DNA of 64,000 nucleotides from Actinoplanes ianthinogenes (GCF_018324205.1 NZ_AP023356.1:1674001-1738000); one strand, 5' to 3'; positions 28,574-35,756 are shown, counted from the stretch's first letter. The notes: generated by a model not told the origin, from the letters alone. Numbers and translations: made by a program.

Positions 28574-30145
28574 TCAGTGCAGGACGATCGGGGCGGCCGG
28601 GGCCCCCTGGTCGTCGAGCAGGTGGGACTCCTGGCGCTTGCGGGGCAGGAAGAACGCCGGGATCAGGGTCAGCAGGGTGAGGATGAAACCGACCCAGAAC
28701 GTCGTCGCGAACGAGTCGGCGGCGAAGTTCAGCCCTCGCTCCAGCAGGTCGGGCGGGAGGGCCGCGGCGATCTGCGGGTCGTGCTGGGCGCCGATGGCGG
28801 CGCCGGCCTCGGTGACCGGGTCACCGGTGGGACTGGTCACGCCCGGGATGACCGGGGACTCGTTGAGCTGGTTGGTGAGGATGACCGACATCATCGCGGT
28901 ACCGACCGAGCCGGCGATCTGCTGGAGGATGTTCAGCAGGGTGGAGCCGCGGGCCACCTCGTGGTTGGTGAGCGTCTTCAGCGCCGAGGTCATGATCGGC
29001 ATCATGGTGCCGCCCATGCCCAGACCCATCACGAACAGCGAACCGCACAGCAGAACATACGACGTGTCGGTGCCCACCTGGGTGAAGGTGAAGAACCCGG
29101 CCGCGATCAGCAGCAGTGCGAACGGCACCGTGCGGCCCACCGGGATCTTGTCGGCGAGCATGCCACCGATCGGCATGGTGACCATCGCGCCGATGCCCTG
29201 CGGGGCCATCAGCAGGCCGGCGCTGAGCGTCGACTCGCCGCGGATCTGCAGGAAGTAGCTCGGGAAGAGCAGACCGGCGCCCATGAACGCGATGGTGAAG
29301 ACGGCCAGGGTGATCGTCGAGACGCTCAGGTTCCGGTTTTTCAGCAGGCGCAGGTCGAGCAGCGGGTGCTTCGGCTTGAACGAGTAGAGCACGAAGCCGA
29401 TCACCAGCAGCGCGCCGATCAGCATCGGCACCCACACCTTGGTGGCGGTGAACTTGCCCGCCTCGGGCAGCGAGGACACGCCGTAGAGGAACGCGGCGAG
29501 ACCGGGCGAGAGCATCAGCATGCCGAGGAAGTCGAACGACTCGGACGGCTCCGGGTTGTCCTTCTCCAGCGCGAACCACGAGTAGACCAGCGCGACGACG
29601 CCGATCGGCAGGTTGATCAGGAAGATCCAGTGCCAGCTGGCGGCCTCGATCAGCCAGCCGCCGAGGATCGGGCCACCGATCGGGCCGAGCAGCATCGGGA
29701 TGCCGAGCACGGCCATCAGCCGGCCGATCCGCTCCGGGCCGGCGGCCCGGGTCATGATCGTCATGCCGAGCGGCATCAGCATGCCGCCGCCCAGGCCCTG
29801 CAACACCCGGTAACCCACGAGCTGGCCGATGTTGTCGGCGGTGGAGCAGAGGACCGAGCCGATGGTGAACAGCGTCAGCGCGGTCATGTAGAGCCGCTTG
29901 GTGCCGAACCGGTCGGCGGCCCAGCCGGTCAGCGGGATGACCGTGGCCAGGGCCAGTGTGTAGCCGGTCATGGTCCACGCGACCTCGGCATAGGTCGCGT
30001 CGAACTCCCGCTGGAACGTGGGCAGCGCCACGCTCACCACGGTGATGTCGAGGATCGACATGATCGCGCCGAGGACGACAACCCCGGCGATCTTGAAGAC
30101 GGCGGCGTCGAGCTTGGCGGGCGCAGCCGAGGCTTGACTACTCAA
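28574..30145 (-). CDS. MFS drug exporter, DHA2 (14-TM EmrB/QacA) family
   Basis: 523 residues from a TTG at 30145 that has GGGAG six bases upstream; an ATG at 30166 lies inside a palindrome and has no ribosome site. Fourteen membrane helices; motif C-like LLGPIGGPILGG in helix 5 and motif A-like GWAADRFGTKRLYM after helix 2, with the DITVVSVALPTF first helix typical of DHA2 exporters. These use the proton gradient to expel drugs or lipids. A perfect 20-bp palindrome sits just upstream. A hairpin terminator follows. Confidence 0.83.
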   Translation of the reverse strand: MSSQASAAPAKLDAAVFKIAGVVVLGAIMSILDITVVSVALPTFQREFDATYAEVAWTMTGYTLALATVIPLTGWAADRFGTKRLYMTALTLFTIGSVLCSTADNIGQLVGYRVLQGLGGGMLMPLGMTIMTRAAGPERIGRLMAVLGIPMLLGPIGGPILGGWLIEAASWHWIFLINLPIGVVALVYSWFALEKDNPEPSESFDFLGMLMLSPGLAAFLYGVSSLPEAGKFTATKVWVPMLIGALLVIGFVLYSFKPKHPLLDLRLLKNRNLSVSTITLAVFTIAFMGAGLLFPSYFLQIRGESTLSAGLLMAPQGIGAMVTMPIGGMLADKIPVGRTVPFALLLIAAGFFTFTQVGTDTSYVLLCGSLFVMGLGMGGTMMPIMTSALKTLTNHEVARGSTLLNILQQIAGSVGTAMMSVILTNQLNESPVIPGVTSPTGDPVTEAGAAIGAQHDPQIAAALPPDLLERGLNFAADSFATTFWVGFILTLLTLIPAFFLPRKRQESHLLDDQGAPAAPIVLH

Positions 30146-30159
30146 AAGAAACTCCCATG

Positions 30160-30179
30160 GCCGCATGGGCCCATGCGGC
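30160..30179. promoter_or_regulatory. Perfect 20-bp palindrome at the MFS gene start
   Basis: Half-sites GCCGCATGGG and CCCATGCGGC form an uninterrupted 20-bp palindrome, 15 bp before the TTG start and overlapping the alternative ATG. Position and symmetry fit a dimeric TetR/MarR-type repressor site. No regulator gene is adjacent. Confidence 0.55.
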
Positions 30180-30271
30180 GAATTGTCCGGACAGATCCGG
30201 CGAGCTCAGCCCCCTGGCCCGCCACGTCACGGCGTGAGCCTAACCCTCGCCCAGCGCGCGTCACCTCCCCT

Positions 30272-30943
30272 TTATCCGGCTCCGGACTGTGTCCCTCCCC
30301 ACTGCTCGACAGTTTTGGACACCCGCACCGCGGCCGGCACACCGAGCGCGTCGGCCGCCCAGTGCACCAGGATCGGCGCCAGCACTCCGCCACCGAAAAA
30401 CCGCAACGCACCCAGCACCACACCGGCCACACCGGTCACCACCGCGTCGGTCCACGGCCGCCCCGGGCCCAGGTGCCAGAGGCCGAAGAGGACCGCGGTC
30501 ACCCCGGTCGCCCACACCGGCCCGTGGTCGCGGTCGATCAGCCCCCACAGCACCCCGCGGAACGCCACCTCCTCGAAGATCACGGTGGCCAGCGGGATCG
30601 CGACCAGCGCCGTGTACCACGGACGGTCGTAGGACCGGCGGAAGAGACGACGGGCCGCCGGGAGACGCACGGCAACCGCGTACCCGGCGGCGATCAGCAG
30701 GGCGGCGCCCAGGCCGTACCGAAAACCGGCGGTGGTGAGGCCCGCCTGCCCGGACGTGAGGCCGGAGACCGCGATGAGCAGGGCCGCGGCCAGCGGCCCG
30801 GTGATGGGCTGGGCCCAGCCCGGCCCGAGCCGGGTCCAGACGCGGACCGCACCCATGATCAGCAAGAGGACCAGCAGCGCGGACGACACTCTCCACGATA
30901 AATCGCTCGCCCCGCGTCGCCCCGCCCGGCTAGGTTGCGACAA
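30272..30943 (-). CDS. CPBP-family intramembrane metalloprotease
   Basis: About 223 residues with six to seven membrane helices. The glutamate motif EEVAFRG, the second motif FGLWHLGP and the HWAADA segment are the three CPBP (Abi/CaaX protease-like) active-site blocks. In the family these cleave prenylated or membrane substrates, and some confer bacteriocin immunity. The TTG start at 30943 is the longest; a GTG about 19 codons later is possible. It is divergent from the leader peptide of the GTPase gene. Confidence 0.75.
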   Translation of the reverse strand: MSQPSRAGRRGASDLSWRVSSALLVLLLIMGAVRVWTRLGPGWAQPITGPLAAALLIAVSGLTSGQAGLTTAGFRYGLGAALLIAAGYAVAVRLPAARRLFRRSYDRPWYTALVAIPLATVIFEEVAFRGVLWGLIDRDHGPVWATGVTAVLFGLWHLGPGRPWTDAVVTGVAGVVLGALRFFGGGVLAPILVHWAADALGVPAAVRVSKTVEQWGGTQSGAG

Positions 30944-30961
30944 GTTTCTTCAGCCGAGAGA

Positions 30962-30985
30962 GGGGGTCCGATCATGTGGACCCCC
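30962..30985 (+). promoter_or_regulatory. Inverted repeat over the leader-peptide ribosome site and start
   Basis: GGGGGTCC (30962-30969) and GGACCCCC (30978-30985) are exact complements with an 8-nt loop GATCATGT that contains the leader ATG. Folded in RNA it would hide the purine-rich ribosome site and start codon of the leader peptide. Confidence 0.55.
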
Positions 30986-31060
30986 GTGTCGCGATTCGAC
31001 CTGATCCTCGTCTCCGGTGTGCCCGGTCCCGGCCGCGCCACCGGGGCTGGACGTCCCTGA
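30974..31060 (+). CDS. 28-residue leader peptide upstream of the EF-G/TetM-like gene
   Basis: ATG at 30974 with a strong GAGAGGGGG site 7-9 bases upstream, TGA at 31058-31060. The peptide begins [18 protein letters not shown] and ends ATGAGRP. It lies 76 bp before the GTPase start on the same strand and overlaps two inverted repeats (30962-30985 and CCCGGT/ACCGGG at 31022-31045). This layout is that of translation-coupled attenuation in front of ribosome-protection genes, as known for tet(M). The peptide itself is my own reading; no homologue is claimed. Confidence 0.6.
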   Translation: MWTPVSRFDLILVSGVPGPGRATGAGRP

Positions 31061-31136
31061 CCGCCAGGCTGTTCTGACGCCGGCGGCCGGGTGGGCGCAC
31101 GTCCACGACCGATCGGAATCGAAAGAACGAATCATC

Positions 31137-33038
31137 ATGCGTGTCCGCAACCTCGGCATTCTCGCGCACGTCGACGCCGGCAAGACCACGTTGACCGAGC
31201 GGATCCTCTATGTCACCGGCGCCACCCACAAGCGCGGTGAGGTGCACGACGGGACCACCGTCACCGACTTCGACCAGCAGGAGCGCGATCGTGGGATCAC
31301 CATCTTCGCCGCGGCGGTCAGCTGCGACTGGGCCGATCACCGGCTGAACCTGATCGACACGCCCGGGCACGTCGACTTCTCCGACGAGGTCGAGCGGTCG
31401 CTGCGGGTGCTCGACGGCGCGGTCGCGGTGTTCGACGGCGTGGCCGGCGTGGAGCCGCAGTCCGAGGCGGTCTGGCGGGCGGCGGACCGGCACCGGGTGC
31501 CGCGGATCGCCTTCGTCAACAAGCTCGATCGGGCCGGCGCTTCGCTGGCGAGGGCCGTCGCATCCATCCGGGAACGGCTGGACGTCGTTCCGCTGGTGGT
31601 GCAGCTGCCGATCGGCGAGGAGGGTGACTTCCGTGGGGTCGTCGACCTGGTCGGCAGGCGGACGCTGACCTGGATCGACGGCGAGATATCCGAAAAATCG
31701 GAGATGTCGCCGGAGGCCGAGGCGGCTCGGCGTCATCTGGAGGACCAGGTAGCCGCACTACACCCCGACGCCCTGGAGGAATGGGGCGATATTTCGGACA
31801 CGACCCTCCGGAACGCCCTCCGGGACCTCACCCACCAAGGCGAAGCCCTGGTCGTCCTCTGCGGCTCCGCATACCGCAACAGGGGCGTGGAGCCACTGCT
31901 CGACGCCATCGTCGACTACCTCCCCGGCCCAGCCGGTGACAGCGACAACGACCTGGCCGCCCTCGTCTTCAAGGTGCACACCGCGAAGACCGGGCGCCTC
32001 ACCTACCTCCGCCTTTACGACGGCACGATCACGAAGGGAGACACCGTGTGGGACGCGGGCGCCGGGCGTACCGAAAGAATCGCTCGCATCCTGCGGGTCC
32101 AAGCGGACCGGCACACCGAGATCGCCCGGGCCACGGCCGGCGACATCGTCGCCGTGTCCGGGGTCAAGGCCGCCCAGGTCGGCGCCACCCTGGCCACCCG
32201 GCGAGGTGCGGTGCTGCTGGAAGCGCCCCGCAGCACCGAGCCGCTGGTCTCGGTCGCGATCGAGGCCCGGACCAGGCAGGACGCGCTGCGCCTTCCGGCA
32301 GCGCTGGCCGCGCTGACCGAGGAGGACCCCTCCCTTTCGGTACGCGTGGACGCCGAAACCGCACAAACCCTGCTCTCCGGACTCGGCGAGCTGCATCTGG
32401 AGGTGGCCGTGGAGAAGCTCCGCCAGCGCACCGGTCTCGCCGTCACCATGGGCCGTCCCCAGGTCGCTTACCGCGAGACGGTGGTCCGCGGCGTCACCGG
32501 CCTGCTGTACCGCCACGTCAAGCAGGACGGCGGCGCCGGCCAGTACGCCCACGTCACGCTGGACGTCGCCCCGGGCGAGGGATTCACCTTCGCCTCGACC
32601 GTGACCGGCGGCCGCGTGCCGGCCGAGTACATCCGCGCGGTCGAGGCGGGCTGCCGGGAGGCGCTCGCCGAGGGCCCGCTCGCCGGGCACCCGGTGACCG
32701 GCCTGCGGGTCACGCTGACCGACGGCCAGACGCATCCGAAGGACTCGTCCGAGATGGCGTTCCGCGCGGCCGGCCGTTTCGGCCTGCGCGAGGCGCTGCG
32801 CGCCTGCGAGATGCGGATCCTCGAACCGGTCGCGGAGGTCACGGTGAGCGCGCCCGCGGAGACGCTGGGCGCGGTCCTCGGTGACCTCGCGGCCCGGCGC
32901 GGCCAGGTCGTCGATTCCGGGGTACGCACGGTGACGGCGCTCGTGCCGCTGGCGGAGCTGTTCGGTTATGCCACGCAACTGCTCAGCCGCACGCACGGCC
33001 GGGGCACGTTCACCAGCCGCCCGGCGGGTCATCGATGA
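31137..33038 (+). CDS. EF-G paralogue / TetM-type ribosome-protection-like GTPase
   Basis: 633 residues from the ATG at 31137. G1 [12 protein letters not shown], switch [10 protein letters not shown]3 DTPGHVDF, G4 [11 protein letters not shown]5 [10 protein letters not shown], then domains II-V ending [12 protein letters not shown]. It is about 60-70 residues shorter than housekeeping EF-G and near TetM length, lacking most of the G' subdomain. Absence of rpsL, rpsG or tuf neighbours argues against the main fusA. Likely a translation-rescue or drug-protection factor; which drug, if any, cannot be read. It is preceded by a leader peptide and followed by a terminator. Confidence 0.82.
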   Translation: MRVRNLGILAHVDAGKTTLTERILYVTGATHKRGEVHDGTTVTDFDQQERDRGITIFAAAVSCDWADHRLNLIDTPGHVDFSDEVERSLRVLDGAVAVFDGVAGVEPQSEAVWRAADRHRVPRIAFVNKLDRAGASLARAVASIRERLDVVPLVVQLPIGEEGDFRGVVDLVGRRTLTWIDGEISEKSEMSPEAEAARRHLEDQVAALHPDALEEWGDISDTTLRNALRDLTHQGEALVVLCGSAYRNRGVEPLLDAIVDYLPGPAGDSDNDLAALVFKVHTAKTGRLTYLRLYDGTITKGDTVWDAGAGRTERIARILRVQADRHTEIARATAGDIVAVSGVKAAQVGATLATRRGAVLLEAPRSTEPLVSVAIEARTRQDALRLPAALAALTEEDPSLSVRVDAETAQTLLSGLGELHLEVAVEKLRQRTGLAVTMGRPQVAYRETVVRGVTGLLYRHVKQDGGAGQYAHVTLDVAPGEGFTFASTVTGGRVPAEYIRAVEAGCREALAEGPLAGHPVTGLRVTLTDGQTHPKDSSEMAFRAAGRFGLREALRACEMRILEPVAEVTVSAPAETLGAVLGDLAARRGQVVDSGVRTVTALVPLAELFGYATQLLSRTHGRGTFTSRPAGHR

Positions 33039-33042
33039 GGCG

Positions 33043-33070
33043 AGGGCCCCGGCCACCCGGCCGGGGCCCT
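33043..33070. terminator. Hairpin between convergent genes
   Basis: A 12-bp perfect stem AGGGCCCCGGCC/GGCCGGGGCCCT with a 4-nt loop, starting 5 bp after the GTPase stop and ending 4 bp before the end of the minus-strand hypothetical gene. The right arm is followed by TCCTC. Confidence 0.75.
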
Positions 33071-33073
33071 TCC

Positions 33074-33496
33074 TCACGCCGCGATGACGCCGCTGGTGGT
33101 GACCGGCGGCAAGGTGGGACCGAGACGCAGCTCGGTGCGCTCCGGCTCGACCGGGATCGGCGCGGCGCCGGCACCCGCTTTGGGCAGCGGGCGGCGGGGC
33201 TGGACCCGGCCCGAACTGCCGCCCCGCCCCGGATAGACCAGCAGGCCGTTGATCGGATCGGGCACCGCGTCCAGCGCGGCACGGACAGCCGGCAGGGCCC
33301 GGAAATCCGTGAACCGCTCGTCGGTCCGGAAAGCGATCTCGAAGAGCACTCCCCAGGAGTGCCGATGCCACGCCCAGTCGTAGGCGCCATGTGTCACGGC
33401 GGCCTCGACCAGCGCGTTCCCATGCGAATCCTGCCAACGGGCGGCGGAGAGCCGCGGCCCGTCGAAGACCTCGATCGACCACCAGTGCAGCTCCAT
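33074..33496 (-). CDS. Hypothetical protein
   Basis: 140 residues from the ATG at 33496. It begins MELHWWSIEVFDG and contains DWAWHRHSWGVLFEIAF, with many aromatic residues in the first 90 positions. The C-terminal third is Pro/Arg-rich and probably disordered. No membrane helix or known catalytic motif is visible. It lies just downstream of the tRNA array on the same strand. I do not recognise a family. Confidence 0.6.
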   Translation of the reverse strand: MELHWWSIEVFDGPRLSAARWQDSHGNALVEAAVTHGAYDWAWHRHSWGVLFEIAFRTDERFTDFRALPAVRAALDAVPDPINGLLVYPGRGGSSGRVQPRRPLPKAGAGAAPIPVEPERTELRLGPTLPPVTTSGVIAA

Positions 33497-33545
33497 GCGA
33501 TCCAGGGTACGACCGGGAAGCATCGAGGAACGCGCCAAAATATCC

Positions 33546-33618
33546 TGGTCGCAGGCCCCGGTGTCGATCCGGGCGAACCACCCTTATGAGGGGCGGGTGG
33601 GCAGCCGGCCCGCCTGCG
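33546..33618 (-). tRNA. tRNA-Met-like (anticodon CAT), reduced D-arm
   Basis: Perfect acceptor CGCAGGC/GCCTGCG, A73 and an encoded CCA; anticodon arm CGCCC-CTCATAA-GGGTG; T-stem CCCGG/CCGGG with loop ATCGACA instead of TTCGANN. Only 16 nt separate acceptor and anticodon stems, so the D-arm is shortened to about GGGC-CGGCT-GCCC. It is the last member of the array in transcription order and may be degenerate. Confidence 0.5.
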
Positions 33619-33623
33619 GTGAA

Positions 33624-33641
33624 CCACAGTGGACGACACAC
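33624..33641 (-). repeat. Left half of an inverted repeat bracketing most of the tRNA array
   Basis: On the minus strand it reads GTGTGTCGTCCACTGTGG, 17 of 18 identical to the plus-strand copy at 35881-35898. It lies between the last two tRNAs. Confidence 0.5.
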
Positions 33642-33645
33642 GTCG

Positions 33646-33718
33646 CGCCCCCGGCTGGACTCGAACCAGCGACCCCGGCGCTCGGAACGCCGTGCTCTCT
33701 CCACTGAGCTACGAAGGC
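33646..33718 (-). tRNA. tRNA-Arg (anticodon CCG)
   Basis: Acceptor GCCTTCG/CGGGGGC, anticodon stem CGGCG/CGCCG with loop TTCCGAG, T-stem GCTGG/CCAGC, G73. All stems close. Reads CGG. Confidence 0.88.
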
Positions 33719-33719
33719 T

Positions 33720-33794
33720 TGGTACCCGGACCAGGGATCGAACCTGGGACTTCCCCGATGTGACCGGGGCGCTCTCCCACTGAGCCATCCGGGC
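33720..33794 (-). tRNA. tRNA-Val (anticodon CAC)
   Basis: Acceptor GCCCGGA/TCCGGGT, anticodon arm CCCCG-GTCACAT-CGGGG, T-arm CCAGG/CCTGG, A73 with an encoded CCA (included). One base separates it from the next tRNA. Reads GTG. Confidence 0.9.
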
Positions 33795-33807
33795 AAGTCC
33801 CGAAACG

Positions 33808-33893
33808 CGGAGGAGGTGGGATTCGAACCCACGGGACCCTTCCGGGCCCACGCCGATTCCAGCGGCGATTCCGAAGCCAGGCCGGCTCCTTCC
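33808..33893 (-). tRNA. tRNA-Ser (anticodon GGA)
   Basis: Long variable arm (GGGCCC GGAA GGGTCCC), anticodon arm CGCCG-CTGGAAT-CGGCG, T-stem GTGGG/CCCAC, G73. The 5' acceptor strand has eight bases GGAAGGAG against CTCCTCC, leaving one bulged A. Reads TCC. Confidence 0.75.
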
Positions 33894-33902
33894 AAAATCT
33901 CG

Positions 33903-33976
33903 TAGCGCGGACGGGATTCGAACCCGCACATTCCCTGGGTGAAAACCAGGTGACTCTCCCCTTCGTCCACCGCGCC
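33903..33976 (-). tRNA. tRNA-Glu (anticodon TTC)
   Basis: Acceptor GGCGCGG/CCGCGCT, anticodon arm CCTGG-TTTTCAC-CCAGG, T-stem GCGGG/CCCGT, A73. Reads GAA. Confidence 0.88.
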
Positions 33977-33981
33977 TCGCG

Positions 33982-34053
33982 TGCCCCGAGCCGGTATCGA
34001 ACCAGCGGCCTCCGCCCTGTCATGGCGGCGCTCTCCCCCTGAGCTACCGGGAC
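33982..34053 (-). tRNA. tRNA-Val (anticodon GAC)
   Basis: Acceptor GTCCCGG/TCGGGGC, anticodon arm CCGCC-ATGACAG-GGCGG, T-stem GCTGG/CCGGC, A73. Reads GTC. Its 5' end directly abuts the CCA of the preceding tRNA-Met. Confidence 0.88.
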
Positions 34054-34133
34054 TGGGAGCAGGGGTGGGATTCGAACCCACGAATCTCCGACTTATGAGG
34101 CCGGCGAGGACGACCGAACTCCTCCACCCTGCA
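34054..34133 (-). tRNA. tRNA-Met (anticodon CAT), encoded CCA
   Basis: Acceptor (T)GCAGGG/CCCTGC(T) with a T1-T72 mismatch, D-stem GAGG/CCTC, anticodon arm CCGGC-CTCATAA-GTCGG, T-stem GTGGG/CCCAC, then C73 and CCA (included). It lacks the initiator GGG/CCC anticodon stem, so elongator Met or tRNA-Ile2 is possible. Confidence 0.75.
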
Positions 34134-34135
34134 AG

Positions 34136-34208
<73 letters not shown>

Positions 34209-34211
34209 ATG

Positions 34212-34300
34212 AGGAGACGGCGGGAGTCGAACCCGCACGAGACATCGCTGCCTCCGACCGCTTTCGAGGCGGCGGCCGGCGCCCATCGGCTGGCGTCTCC
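34212..34300 (-). tRNA. tRNA-Ser (anticodon CGA)
   Basis: Perfect acceptor GGAGACG/CGTCTCC, anticodon arm GCCGC-CTCGAAA-GCGGT, long variable arm, T-stem GCGGG/CCCGC. The discriminator appears to be T where serine tRNAs usually have G. Reads TCG. Confidence 0.82.
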
Positions 34301-34320
34301 AAGGCTTTCTCAGCCCGTCG

Positions 34321-34394
34321 TCGGGTCGACCGGATTTGAACCGGCGGCCTCTCGCTCCCGAAGCGAGCGCGCTACCAAACTGCGCCACGACCCG
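34321..34394 (-). tRNA. tRNA-Pro (anticodon CGG)
   Basis: Acceptor CGGGTCG/CGACCCG, anticodon arm CTCGC-TTCGGGA-GCGAG, T-stem GCCGG/CCGGT, A73. Reads CCG. Confidence 0.9.
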
Positions 34395-34409
34395 TTTCCT
34401 CTCACTACG

Positions 34410-34484
34410 TCGGGATGGCGGGATTCGAACCCACGACCCCCGGCACCCAAGGCCGGTGCGCTGACCAAACTGCGCTACATCCCG
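34410..34484 (-). tRNA. tRNA-Pro (anticodon TGG)
   Basis: Acceptor CGGGATG/CATCCCG, anticodon arm CCGGC-CTTGGGT-GCCGG, T-stem GTGGG/CCCGC, A73. Reads CCA and, by wobble, other CCN codons. Confidence 0.9.
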
Positions 34485-34485
34485 G

Positions 34486-34559
34486 TGTCGCCGGGTGGGC
34501 TCGAACCACCGGCCTCCGCCTTATCAGGGCGGCGCTCCGACCTGCTGAGCTACGGCGAC
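34486..34559 (-). tRNA. tRNA-Ile (anticodon GAT)
   Basis: Acceptor GTCGCCG/CGGCGAC, anticodon arm CCGCC-CTGATAA-GGCGG, T-stem GGTGG/CCACC, A73. Reads ATC. One base separates it from the tRNA-Pro (TGG). Confidence 0.9.
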
Positions 34560-34565
34560 CTGGCG

Positions 34566-34656
34566 CGGAGAGTGAGAGATTCGAACTCTCGGTGAGGGCA
34601 GTCGCCCCCACTACGGATTAGCAATCCGCCGCCTTAGGCCACTCGGCCAACTCTCC
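34566..34656 (-). tRNA. tRNA-Ser (anticodon GCT)
   Basis: Acceptor GGAGAGT/ACTCTCC, anticodon arm GCGGA-TTGCTAA-TCCGT, long variable arm, T-stem GAGAG/CTCTC, G73. Reads AGC. Confidence 0.92.
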
Positions 34657-34660
34657 ACCG

Positions 34661-34732
34661 CGCCCTGTACCGGGATCGAACCGGCGACCTCGCGCTCGAC
34701 AGGCGCTTGCTCTACCACTGAGCTAACAAGGC
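34661..34732 (-). tRNA. tRNA-Asp (anticodon GTC)
   Basis: Acceptor GCCTTGT/ACAGGGC, anticodon stem AGCGC/GCGCG with one A-G mismatch at 27-43 and loop CTGTCGA, T-stem GCCGG/CCGGT, G73. Reads GAC. Confidence 0.85.
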
Positions 34733-34736
34733 AACG

Positions 34737-34811
34737 TGGACCCGGCCGGATTCGAACCGGCCACCTCCGCTGTGCGAGAGCGGCGCTCTACCAGAAATGA
34801 GCTACGAGCCC
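34737..34811 (-). tRNA. tRNA-Ala (anticodon CGC)
   Basis: Acceptor GGGCTCG/CGGGTCC including the G3-T70 (G3:U70) alanine identity pair, anticodon arm CCGCT-CTCGCAC-AGCGG, T-stem GCCGG/CCGGC, A73. Reads GCG. Confidence 0.9.
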
Positions 34812-34825
34812 GAGAAAACACTGCG

Positions 34826-34899
34826 TACCCGGAGCGCGATTCGAACGCGCACTGCCACCGTTCTGAGCGGTGTGCCTCCTGCCGTTGGGCTACCCGGGC
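34826..34899 (-). tRNA. tRNA with anticodon CAG (Leu by anticodon, class I body)
   Basis: Acceptor GCCCGGG/TCCGGGT, anticodon arm CACCG-CTCAGAA-CGGTG, T-stem GCGCG/CGCGC, A73. The anticodon reads CTG (Leu) but the variable loop is only about 5 nt, while bacterial tRNA-Leu has a long variable arm. Amino-acid identity is therefore uncertain. Confidence 0.7.
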
Positions 34900-34919
34900 C
34901 TTGAATCGATATTGTGGCT

Positions 34920-35369
34920 TTAATTAACGATCCAGCCGCCGCGCCTGGCTGTCCGTATCCGATGACAGTTGGCGCAGACAACATCACACTTTTCCACCTC
35001 GGCCATGAAGGCCTTCTCCCCCATAGTGCTGCTGGCCGCAGCGGAGAGGTTGTAATTCTTCTGTTCACCTTCACGGTGGTCGAAATCCATAACGTAATAC
35101 GGATACCTTACTCCGCAGTCGAGGCATGGCCGGTCCTTCAACCGCTTCAGCAGGTCCAGACGCTCACCCCGGCGCCTAGCATTCCTGGCCCGGTAGACTT
35201 CACGATTGTTCTGATACCAACGGCGCTTGGCTTCACGCTGCTTCAGCGGATCTCGCCCGGCACCGGCTCCTCGCCTCGACACTCGTGCGGCAAAGTGCTC
35301 AGTGCCCAGTCCCAGCCGCTGAACCTCGCCCTTAATCAACTTGAAGCTGTTACCACCGCGGCCAGACAA
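34920..35369 (-). CDS. HNH endonuclease embedded in the tRNA array
   Basis: Up to 149 residues (TTG at 35369; true start unclear). The C-terminal half has the zinc-finger HNH pattern: CLDCG, then YVMDFDHR (catalytic His), then EKCDVVCANCHRIRT. The basic N-terminal half is helical and may bind nucleic acid. Codon use is markedly less GC-rich (AAT, TAT, GTT) than in flanking genes, a sign of transfer. It lies between two blocks of tRNA genes, all on one strand, like phage or homing-type HNH genes in tRNA clusters. Confidence 0.75.
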   Translation of the reverse strand: MSGRGGNSFKLIKGEVQRLGLGTEHFAARVSRRGAGAGRDPLKQREAKRRWYQNNREVYRARNARRRGERLDLLKRLKDRPCLDCGVRYPYYVMDFDHREGEQKNYNLSAAASSTMGEKAFMAEVEKCDVVCANCHRIRTARRGGWIVN

Positions 35370-35430
35370 GCCCAGCCCAATCGCGCCGTCACTGGCGCCT
35401 ACCCCGGTCCCAGCGAGATTCGGGGCACCG

Positions 35431-35503
35431 AGTGGTTACCGGGGTTCGAACCCGGGACCTCCGCCATGGCGAGACGGCGCTCTACCGACTGAGCTACAAC
35501 CAC
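35431..35503 (-). tRNA. tRNA-Gly (anticodon GCC) with C33
   Basis: Acceptor GTGGTTG/TAACCAC, anticodon stem CCGTC/GGCGG with loop TCGCCAT, T-stem CCGGG/CCCGG, T73 as usual for Gly. Position 33, almost always U, is C. Reads GGC. Confidence 0.82.
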
Positions 35504-35506
35504 GTG

Positions 35507-35581
35507 AGCCGACGACCGGATTCGAACCGGTGACCTCGGTCGTACCAAAACCGCGCTCTGACCGGCCTGAGCTACGACGGC
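35507..35581 (-). tRNA. tRNA-Thr (anticodon GGT)
   Basis: Acceptor GCCGTCG/CGTCGGC with a T5-T68 mismatch, anticodon arm CGGTT-TTGGTAC-GACCG, T-stem ACCGG/CCGGT. Reads ACC. Confidence 0.82.
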
Positions 35582-35592
35582 TCGTTGCTGCG

Positions 35593-35667
35593 TCGCCCGT
35601 CCGGGGGTCGAACCCGGTCTTCCGGATGGAGAGTCCGGTGGTCTAACCTTCCGCAACCTCACGGGCG
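35593..35667 (-). tRNA. tRNA-Glu (anticodon CTC)
   Basis: Acceptor CGCCCGT/ACGGGCG, D-stem GGTT/GACC, anticodon arm CCGGA-CTCTCCA-TCCGG, T-stem CCGGG/CCCGG, A73. Reads GAG. Confidence 0.88.
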
Positions 35668-35680
35668 ATGAATGATGGCG

Positions 35681-35753
35681 CGTCCCCGGAGAGATTCGAA
35701 CTCCCGACACCCGGATCCGTAATCCGGTGCTCTATCCGCTGAGCTACGGAGAC
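35681..35753 (-). tRNA. tRNA-Arg (anticodon ACG)
   Basis: Acceptor GTCTCCG/CGGGGAC, anticodon arm CCGGA-TTACGGA-TCCGG, T-stem GGGAG/CTCTC, G73. A34 would be edited to inosine to read CGU/CGC/CGA. Confidence 0.9.
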
Positions 35754-35756
35754 ATG

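Noticed and set aside
27440..29258. Long frames through the 27.9-kb repeats on both strands
   Set aside because: Period 137 shifts frame each copy, composition is low-complexity, and no ribosome sites exist.
31137..33038. Housekeeping fusA
   Set aside because: Too short, no ribosomal-protein or tuf neighbours, and a leader peptide precedes it.
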